Assembly: GCA_037179385.1 (NCBI GenBank)
Contig: CM074189.1
Location: 25,605,648-25,669,647, forward strand
Length of the DNA stretch: 64,000 bases
Reading direction: 5' to 3'
From: Holothuria scabra
Taxonomy: Eukaryota; Echinodermata; Holothuroidea; Aspidochirotida; Holothuriidae
Shown here: positions 11,940-22,500 of the stretch, piece by piece
Numbering within the stretch: position 1 is the stretch's first letter
Layout: the number at the start of each line of letters is the position of its first letter
Program-made: the position numbers and the translations under genes
The notes under the pieces: generated by a model
The model's input: the letters and a program-made list of their open reading frames with translations, nothing else
What the model was told of the DNA's origin: nothing
Database searches by the model: none

Positions 11940-14220
11940 AATTTCCGCAAACTCTAAATTCGGGTAGGAATTCGGAAAAATTCGGACAGCCCTTTAATTT
12001 TGAAATGGTTTTTCAGAAAATTCCTAAATGTGGCCGAAATCATAAAAAGATGTGCCCGAAAAAAAAGAAACATCATAAACTCGCAATAAAATTTTGATGA
12101 AAAGCAAGGCCAAGATTTTCCAAAATCGCTACACCTTCGAGCAGTGCAAAAAAAACTGCACAGATAATCACAACACAATGCCCGAAATTGTCGAACATAT
12201 AAATTCTTCCAAGCATTTGTCCAAAATGGAAAAGAATCATAGTAAGGGTAACATATGACGAAAAACCAAACAGATAAAAAATCGCAACACATTTGGGAAG
12301 CATGTGGCTAAAACAGTTAAAATAAACAATCATTCTTTCGCCTGTTTTTAAATCTTATGTAACAAAACACAATACCCGAAGTGGTCGACTATTTTAATAG
12401 CTTCAAATCTTTGTCGATAAAACAGAAAACGCTATACTTAAAGAAAAATTTTCTTGGAAAATAACAAAGATTTGTGACACATTTGGGTAGAATGTGAATA
12501 AATATTTTCATCATCCCCACTTCATACTGTACCCGCCGGTAGTCTTTCAAAAATTGCCCGAAATGGTCTTATATTTAAGCGAAGGTTAAAAGATGCTGGG
12601 ACGTTTTCAATTGCGAAACTAATTCAACGACAGACAGAAGGGTGTTCAGGTGCCCCAAAATTTGCCATCTACCCTACTCTTGAGCCAAATACGGGCAATG
12701 GTACCGTTATGAAAATCGGGTAATTTGTTGTTTTTCGATACTTTACTGATGCAGTGTGAGAATGTTTTCTCCCAAGTCTGCTTAAAAAAATCATTTAAAC
12801 ACACCTTGTAACATGACAATTCTGTCAATAAGTGTTACTAACAGACTGATAGAAGAATAATGACTTAGCCTACTTCATTTCATCCAATGGTAGTGGTTTT
12901 TTCTGATTTTTGTGATCATAATAGCGACAGTGCTAAGCCCCCCCCCCCCCAGCCCTACTTTTTTCATTTATTCAAAATCATATAACGTCGGGAGTTGGGA
13001 CCGTCACAAAATTCTATAAATCTATATTGAATTTAGCCAAGAGTCTCAATAGAGTAAAACTCATTAGCATGGTTTCAATTCCGTTTTATAGTTTCCCCCC
13101 GGAAATATAAGGGACCATCTCATCAATTGGTAGTGATATATTTTATCTGGTAATTCCTAATCAAATAGAAACTGCTTAGATCCCCTTATAAGCCTGGGAA
13201 AATGTCATTGTCGACTGTCCCAGGGGTCCGACTTTAAAAAATTTTCTGTTTGCCCCGCGAGTCCGTGCCAACCAGTGGTGGAGTTCCGCGTAGATAGTCT
13301 CCTTAGCAGAATTTTAGTTTCATGTGAACATTTTTTGCGCAAACGTAACCTTGAAATAGCGACTGCTTAAACACCCTATAAAAGCATAGGTAATGATATT
13401 TCTGACTGTCTGAAGGGTCAGATTTTTCAAATTTTTCATGAACGTTTCGTCCAACCTCTGATGGTGCTCCACTCGAAATAGAGACCGCTTAGAATGTTAC
13501 AAGCCCGGGAAATGCCATTTTGAACTGTCTGAGGGGTCGGATATTTCAAATTCTGTAAGTTTCGCGCCAACTAATGGTGGGGCTCCGCTTAGTCTATCTG
13601 ACTGAACTTTAGTTTGGAGTGAACGTTTATCTGCAATTGAAACTTAAAATAGCGACTGCTTGGATGCCCTTTATAAGCGTTGGAAGTGTCATTCCTGACT
13701 GTCTGAGAGGTAAGAATTTTTCAATTTTCCGGCTGCTCCGCGCCAAGTAGTGGTAGCGCCCCGCGTTGACTGTCTTACGGGCATAATCACATTTTCTAGC
13801 ACAAAAATTTTCTGCCCCAAAACTGAAATGCTCCTTTACTCACGTGTGCTTTAGAACAGCTGCTTGCAACATACAGCATGATTCCGGATGTGCAATCCTA
13901 TGAGACATGGTCCAGTGCAGTAATGAACTGAGCTAATCAGTATCTGAAAAGTGTGTTTGAATCTGTCAAAAATCACAAATTTTTCTCACCAGAATTAAAG
14001 ACAGTTAAATGCCATTTCCAGCCATCTAGGAGGTGTAAAAATCCAAAATTTCTGTGTACACTCCTCGACAACTAATTATAATGGTGAACGCTTGGAAAGC
14101 CCTCTAAAAAAGTATCCAGTCCTCCATCCCCCAAAGCCCCCCCCCTCAATAAAAAATCCTGAATACGCTCCTGGAAGTTTTAAGTGGAATCCTCACATTC
14201 TCATTACCAAGACATGATAT
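11940..14220. repeat. Degenerate CCCGAAA-type dispersed repeat, copy 2, with internal tandem units
   Basis: The block AATAGCGACTGCTTAAACAC ... CTGACTGTCTGAAGGGTCAG ... CGCCAACTAATGGTGG ... TCCGCTTAGTCTATCTGACT recurs four times at irregular 130-200-bp spacing between 13150 and 13800. It is flanked by CCCGAAA-rich sequence (11940-12600) and a C-run with AAAAAATCCTGAATACG (14135-14165). Homologous stretches lie at 5.2-6.2 kb and about 29.9 kb. Confidence 0.55.
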
Positions 14221-17200
14221 TTGTTTTAGAACTCTATTTACCACATACCCGTCGAATCGGGCATTTGGAACCACTGAATGGTATTAAGTAATCGACGCCT
14301 ACATTTTCGATTATTGGATTTGCTCAGTTTGTTAAATGAACACGTCCCTTCTTTTTTGGCTCAGCGTATGAATATCTTCAGTGTGATGCCTCTCTATTTA
14401 CACACGAATAATACTAACGTTATACAGCATTGCATCTGCCACGCAGTTTTTTTACTTTTTCATGAAGTGGAAATCTCCCCGATTTCACCGACTTGACAGT
14501 GTTTCAATAAAATAATCAATAAAATAATCAGCCTATTCGAAGCAAGTAGGAAGTCTTTTCGAAGGACGATAAGTCGTTACGCAGTTTTATCGACTTTCTT
14601 TCAATACTTGATTTGATCACAAAAAAAAAATAGTTCCAAACTTGAACGCCGCTACGCAAACTACCGCTAGTACTTACTCCACGACCACACAATCGAAAAT
14701 CCTCGCTTGGTTAACACGCTTGTCAATCGCTGAAAGTCCGCAGACACGTCTCAGCTTAATCTGCGCATGTGCAGATACACGAATCTGAGCTTTAAACAAT
14801 TTACAGCTACCTGTTGCCTGCGTGAAAGTTTCATTCCTGAAACAGCCGTTAGAGTTGTGTTGGTGGCAGAAAATTTTTCTCTAAGATGGTGAGCATGGTA
14901 GGCTGTTTGCTCATTTTTGTACAGCACTGATAATATTTATTCGATCGAGGCTTGGAATCAAGTGGCGCAATTGGGCTTTTTCGTTTTGTATCATCCCATT
15001 TTCAGTGGCTTCGATCAGTACTTGCCTGCAAGTACAAACCGTCTTGTTACCAAATGCAATTGTAACTCACCTAAGCACAAGCAAATATTATGAGGAAATC
15101 TTGTTGAAGTAAGCAATCTTCTTCCTCGCTGGTGGGAGAAATCAGAAGATTGCAGAGGACCATTTTAGATTTATCACGGTTTGTAAACTTCAAAGCACTT
15201 GTACACCTCATTATAAAGTTTAAACCATGGATTCTTAGATTAGTACTGTCTTCATACCCACGTTTCTTGTAAATATTATTACGTATTGTATCATAATAAT
15301 AATGATTATGAATGTACGTTTGTGTGTAGTACAGTTGAAATAAAGAACAACAACAACAACAAATGATTTATATGTAAACATTTCAGATGTAAAAGATATT
15401 TCCTCTTGTCAGGGTGACCATGTTATTACACGGAATCTAATAAGCATGTCCTGCTATGTAGATAATGAACTCGTCTATGACAGCCGTTGCATCGGGTGGG
15501 GGGGGGGGTTGAAAAAGAGGTTTATGGTCCTTTTCTGTTTTAGACTGTGAGGGTATAACTTGAGTTACTTAAGAGTTGACTCGAGTGCTCTGGGTAAAGA
15601 CGCGAGTCAAATCGAGTTTTTAAGTTTGCTTACTCGAGTCAATTCGAGTCGCTTCAGACTCGAATCACGCTTTCCACCCACTCGCTACAACACTAACACC
15701 CCCTCTCCCATGGCTTTCTCTACTATTCAATAGTATGATCATTAAAATTTTGGAATTCCTTCTGAGCATTTCACTCATGAAGCTTAGAATCTTCCACCAA
15801 AATTGAAGTGCACGTTTACATGGAATTTTAGATTTTTCCTTTAAACTATTAATATATTTTTTAAAAAGGAGACTACTTCGTTCAGACCTTTTCGTTATAT
15901 TAGAGGTACTGAATTAATTATAATATCCTTTTCATTTGTATAGGGTAATCTGGACTCGAAAATGTTAATTATGCTGTAAGCAATGCTATATACGTCACTT
16001 GATAGTTTATTGAGAGTTCAATCACTTCAAGTTCTTCTAACACTAAACTAACCATTGTTTCCTAAGCCTGTTAACATGAGAACATGATTCGAAAGTTCAA
16101 TTAAGCTTTCATTCTTTCCACACCCAATTAAAGAGGCGCATTGAGGTGATATAGATAACCTAATGAGAGTCTCAAAGAGTCATTACCACGTACAATGCAA
16201 TGCTAATAGTTAGCATTTTCAAGTCAAGTTTCGAGTCCGAAGTTACAAAAAACTTTAAATTTTCAATTTTCTCGTGTCCTGACTGTTAACGGTTTTGTAC
16301 ATATTTTGGAAAAGCGTCTGGTGACAAAGTTTCGTTAACCGACTTGAACCGTTAAGTTCTCACTCATGAAACAGTTATTTGTATGTAGGGTATGGGGATT
16401 GTCTAAGATTGATCATTTGTCATTGGTATGTGAAGAAAACTTAAAACAGGTTTGGAAAATTTTTTTGAATTTCATGAACCAACTCAATGAGCTACTTTAA
16501 GCATTATACGGTTTTATTATGTCACATAAAAACCTTGAAAATTATAATTATAGAACTTTGGATCATGCCAAATATGTTATCAAGACAAATATTATTGAAG
16601 TCTCAATTTAGCAGTTTATTTATATGAGATCTATAACCTGAAAATTACGGGTCGTGCTTAATAACGGTCAACAACTTTCACTTAAGTAAATGGGCTGTTT
16701 CGATCATTTGTTATTTTGTTAAGTAGTTTAACTCTATTTCCTGGTAATAAAATACAAGTTATTAGTTTCCTTAAACATAAAACAATAATCAATTAAGTAA
16801 ACGTTTATGTTGTATTATACTTTGTGTTTTCAAAAGACATTAGGAAAATTTCAAAACATCTGGTACATTTGACTTTCTAATCATAAGAGATTTTTGCAAA
16901 TTCCCTATCTTAAATGTTGTGCCGCAAATGTAACTTACCTACCTGTCGCAGATTTAGGTTGTTTGATATATATGAGACGCTTTTTGGCGTTAAAGAACGT
17001 TCCCCGAGACCACAACTAACTATATCCCTGCTGGCATTCGGGTGTAAAGTATGAGTGACTGACACATGGTGTTTTTTGTTACTTTTTACATTTACAAATG
17101 GTTAACAGACTTGCACCACCTTTGTTGAATGATTTAAAAACTTCAGAGTTATTCTTCCCTGAAGAACATTTTTCGAGCCCCAGAGTATATTCACAGACAG

Positions 17201-19419
17201 TCACATATTTTTGTGGGGTTTAATAGAAGATATAGCTGCGAAAAACCCCATAAACCAACTATGCGTCTAATGCAAGCTGACTTTCACTTCATAGCGCCCT
17301 CAAATGGCGGCTGCGCTTTGCAACCTCGTTTGTATTTCGATGATTTGTTTGATCACTTGAACTTGGCACATAGTAGCCGAAGTGCGATTTATTTAATGAT
17401 TGTGTTTGGGAAAAATGTCAGCTGGGCGAATAAGTTTCAAACTTAATTGAAAGAAGAAAATCCTTAAAACAACAACGTTGGGATATTGGGTAGGTAACCA
17501 AACTCTGTGCTGGTGTAATATATAATATATATAATTGTAGTATGAGGTGTGTTTTCGAGCCCGTTGGTACCATAGTATTTCTTTCTGCCTATTTAAAATA
17601 TGAGATATCTATCCTTCTATTTGAGCCAATTTGAAACATGAAATTCCCATTTACCTTTCTGAGACATGAAATTTTCGTTTGTCTTCTTGAACTATGAATT
17701 TTTTGTTTGCCTATTTTGAATAAGAGATAAACATTACATCCTTTTACTTTTTTTATCCCTACAAAAGGAGTTTGCTTTAGTGGAAGAGTGTAAGTTATTT
17801 AACAGTTTCTAAAGGCTTAGTTTACAATTTTATTTTGTTTCTCAATATTTCCATTAGTATCCGTTTAACTCTAATTTTTACTATTACTGTACTCTACTAA
17901 TCTATGCTCCACGAACAGTTACTTATATCTCTTTAAAGAGCTGTTTGAAAGTATTAATCAACTTTTTAACTTAAAAACAAAATATTCGAAATTAATTAGA
18001 GGCAACGTTAACTACACTAACTAAAGTCTTTTAGACTAGAAATCTAAACGTTTTGTATTAAAAATAGTACATACAATATTGACAATGCCATAACGTTTCA
18101 AAAATGAAAGGAAAGGTTAAAGAAAATTTTAACTAATTAGTAACAGATCCATCAAATTGTTTTTGTTAAAATGCACAAATAACAAAGAGTGTTTCTTGTA
18201 TGTGTAACGTGTGTGTTCATATCATCTGCTGAATGTCACAATTGTGAATTAATTTCTATAAACTACAATTAAATACTTAACGGTGCATTATGTTTTCTAC
18301 CTCCTATTTATGTGTAAACTTTAATTTTGTAAAAAGTGCTGAACGCTGATATGAATACGTCGGTTTGGAAGTGCACATATTAAGCATTTCGTGGGAGATA
18401 CATTTTTGCAATTGGTTCTCCACAAACACAATTTGACAAAACTTGATACTGTCAGTGTAAGATCTACATTTCCCGTTTATTAAAGCGATAATAAGCCTAG
18501 TGTTTCCTATATTTTTTCACAACTTTAATTTAATATTGCACCACATTTTAAAATATTGACTAAATTTAAACTAACGAAAATAATCTGTGATCACGGCCTT
18601 ACGTTATGCGTCGTGCATGCTTACAGTGTAGTGAAAGTTAGCTAATCTTGCATAAATGTGTTTAAAGAAATTGTTACTCAACAGTAATTAACACACATGA
18701 GTTTCTTCAAGTATGAAAGACGTCTTCAATGTTTCTGTATTTTCGTGAACAATCATGTCAGAGAGGGAAAACGAGGTGCTGGAACAAAACTTAATATTCT
18801 TTGTCAAAATCTAATTGCCCCTTTCTTTCTCTGTCATTTCTGACATGTTAAAGGCGCAATATAAGTTATGTGCGCACATGAACTGTTTAGTACTTGTGGT
18901 ACTCTTCTTTTTTTTAAATTTTGTATTAGACTGACTGTCGTCTCGACAGATGAGAAAGGCTTCTTATATGATTTTCACCCTTAATTAATTACTATTATGT
19001 ATCAGACTTTGGTAACCTACAACCCATACGTCGTCTTCTTTGAGTAAAATTGGAAGTGTTATACCTATTTACCAATAAGACTTCATATGACATCGTTTGT
19101 ACTGATTAACTTTACTAGTGTTGTAATGAATCACACATGCCCAAATAAAACACCACACATCGAAACGATTCAATATACATCATTGATAACTTTCTTCGCC
19201 CCTTGGAAGGTCAGAACCCTCAGCTGAGAACAATTCCAGTGCCAAGACCATATAACATTTTCATTTAGTTTTCCTTTTTATATTGTCCTGCTAGTGTATA
19301 TTACTTTCTTATCCTGATGCAAATTACTTCCCAAATATCCATGGCAACAACTTCAAAACCCCAGAGTGTTGTACTTGCCGTTTTACATGAGCTCTGTTTC
19401 TTCTGTTTTTATGTTGTAG
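14221..19419. other. AT-rich region upstream of the first recognised kinase exon
   Basis: I searched for transmembrane or ectodomain exons and saw none. A possible 5' exon ends at an ATG directly followed by GTGAGC (14886), after GC-richer sequence containing CTGCGCATGTGCAG, but nothing links it to the kinase gene. A LINE-like tail is present at 15180-15361. Confidence 0.35.
15180..15361 (+). mobile_element. LINE-like 3' tail ending in (CAA)n
   Basis: TTGTAAATATTATTACGTAT, then a GTTGAAATAAAGAACAACAA terminus with (CAA)n, resembles CR1/L2-type 3' ends, which finish in short tandem repeats rather than poly-A. No reverse-transcriptase frame is attached. Confidence 0.4.
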
Positions 19420-19505
19420 TGAAGCGTCGGAGGTTCAGACATCTGGCAACGACGAGATTGAGTTTGAGCTACACTCAAGTTCCAGTTTATACTATGAAAC
19501 AACAG
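19420..19505 (+). CDS. Locus 1 exon: acidic juxtamembrane-like linker
   Basis: The acceptor is TTTATGTTGTAG and the donor CAG/GTTAGT. The reading EASEVQTSGNDEIEFELHSS, then SSLYYETT, is acidic and Ser-rich with paired tyrosines, as expected for the stretch between a membrane segment and a kinase domain. It ends in phase 1, matching the next exon. A preceding exon must supply two bases of the first codon; I could not find it. Confidence 0.6.
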
Positions 19506-22500
19506 GTTAGTGCTCCACTTCACTGGAAAAATGCAAATATTACATTGAAAATTAAATACTAGATCTTTTCAGTGATTGCATTGTGCTTATGGTTTCATTG
19601 TAGGTAACTCGTACCTATCTGTCGTAATCTGAAATACTGATCAAAACTTTTACTGCATGATATAATTGCACTTGAAAAAGCCTTTGGAATCGGACAACAG
19701 AGGGGTAATTCTTCATCTCGATATTAATTCATTTTTCTCCGTTCATACTTCAGTCGATTGTCACGAAAAATACCAGCATGAAGAAACAAATGGAAAAGAA
19801 AATGAGGTTGTAATTAGTCGGAAAAATGAAATCATCACATCTGTTCTATCTGGAAATGGTTTTTTAAAGTACTCTATTGCTCATTACATAGCAGAGACAG
19901 GGAAGAAAAGTGTTATTTGCAAGTCGGTAAAAGGTAATGTAGTAATTGAAAAATTTACATGACGTTCACAAGACTTATCTGGGTCCTTTATATTGATGGT
20001 ATGAACATGATATAATATGAGGTTTTTTTTTAAAAAAAAAAACTGTCGCACGAGAATAATTGGCAATTCTGTTCCCATTTTTTGGTTAACTTGAATGCAT
20101 TTCTTCTAAGATCTCAATTATAAAATATTGAAGTACATTTCTATTGGGGTGTTTACGTCTGGGTCACTAGTTGACAATGTGTGGCACAGAGCATTCGCAA
20201 GAAAATGCGTGTATGGTAGATGTTGCCCGTGTTAATCATTTTGTCATTCCGCTCCGGAAGTAGACAAATTTGTAACTAATTTTCGTTTCGTTAACAGTGT
20301 AAGAGCGCCTTACCATTTCTATTAAGGCCTAGCCGTGATGGCATTTGTTTGTTGACACTGAATGGGTCTACTGAAGCGACTGGTGAGGAGCTGTAAGATC
20401 GGAGTTGTAGGACAAGTACACTCCATTTCCCCTTAACATATCTACCACCTTCCATTGGTTTCTCTTCATAAAGAGAGCTATGTAAAGTAAATTACACGAA
20501 TTTTACAAATTCTCACGTGCCAGACATACTTTGTTGAAGTCATTCTTTTTCTGGTGATAATTTAGATGACGCCCAAGTTAGGGACGTGTATCATTTCTTG
20601 AAGATGGCTGACGAATCATCATTGTTACGCCATCATCCCAATGTTGTAGAATTTCTAGCAATTTCGAAAGAGGAAAGTAAGTTTTGTAGTCCTTTTTTTT
20701 AGTCCTTTCAATGTGTTATAATAATATTTTCATCCGACTTCCTTCCTTGTTACCCTTTATTACATTTTACCCAACTGTGTCATACTGAGTGCACTCACTA
20801 TTTAATGGTGAAATTCCACCAGATTGCTTGACAGTAAATTACCCACACAATCCATGTTAATTTATCACGTGGGAATTCCATGTTCGTATTAACTACTGCC
20901 ACTGGTTTAACATAAGATATATGACCCGATCAGTTAATTTATTAAGTGTACTAGTTCATTGATGAATGTGACCATGATTTTCCTACTGAAAAATAACCAG
21001 GCTTTATTTTGTCCAAACAGGGAAAGTTAAGACGTTTTTCGAATGAGGAAGTATCAAGCGAATAACTTACATTTACTTTTATCATTATTCGTTCTATTAA
21101 TAATATATACAACTTTACGCTAGCCCAGTTGCATTATTCAATCATTTTAATCACCGTTAATATATGATCTTTTTTTCAGTTCAGTTCAGTAAGACATTTA
21201 TCCAATGTCTTACCATAATGTAAAATACATAACAACATTTTGAGAGTGGTAAAGGTAACAAAATTACGGTATGTAAGAAATCATGCTAAACATACCAAAA
21301 AATAATTACTTTACTTAACAAAACAATGTTTTGGTACCTTTAGTAACGTTAGTACCTTTAGTAGTAGTAGTATCTTCTCGTACGCATCTTGGTATTAAAA
21401 TCATAAAAAAGTGATTGGGAACTTGTGAAGAAAAACTTGAATAAAATCGACATTTAACACATTTGACAGGTATATAAGTTCGCTTCATAAGCTGTGATTG
21501 TACTCTGATCGTTTAAGAGTTGGACCATTGGGTTAAATAACGGATAGTCACTGGGGTAAGTTAATTTTTAAGACGTAAGCATGTTTCAATCGGTGGCCAT
21601 CTAAAATCCCAATGAAAAAAACCAAATCTTTAAAGGGAAAAAGAGAAAAAATAATTGCTTGATTTAAGAGAGAAGATCGGGTCAGCATTACATCAGGTGA
21701 AGTAGAAGAAGCGTTGGTCCCATTGAACAATCAGGAACCTATTATCCATCTGCAAATATTTATACCACTGAGTTAATGCTATGTAAAAAACTTGTACTTT
21801 ACAAGGTGGATTTCTTTTCTTTAACAAAATGTTATTTTCCTTTGAACTTTAGTAACATTATACAAACAATGGTAGAAGGTGGATATCTTTCCTTGAACAA
21901 AGTGCTATTGCGTTTTGACCTTTAGTAACATTGTACAAACAAGGATAGAAAGAGAAATTGCAAAACCTCTAGCATAATCGGTATTATGTGATCCAATATA
22001 ACATTTAATAACTGCAGTTAAATTTCGACAAGGTTGCTGTAATACTTCACATTATTACAAACTCATAAGAGATTTCATTGCTCCGCCATCCCCTTATCTT
22101 AAGATAAAAGTGACTCGTAAACATTCCTTGTCTTTTTCCAGTGCCTTTCTATACTTATCATGAACACGTGGCTGGAGGATCTGTAAGGGATTATTTGCGG
22201 AAAAATTATCAGTCGTCTACAATATCAAAGTCTTTCGTCCAGGATAATCTTTTTGAAAAACATCAAGAAGATCAACAAGATCTAGAATTACGTACATTTG
22301 GACTTGACGTTGCCAGTGGAATGGAGTTTTTACAAACAAATAAGGTTTGTAAACAAGCGATGTAGTAAATCTGTATTCTTTATTTCTCTGCATCTAAATC
22401 ATGAAACATTTCGCTGTCCGATGAGTCCTTACCCATTAACAAAATCCCCATACCAGGGCTTAAGACAGAGTTTTTTATCATCAAGTAAGAAGCTCAGCAT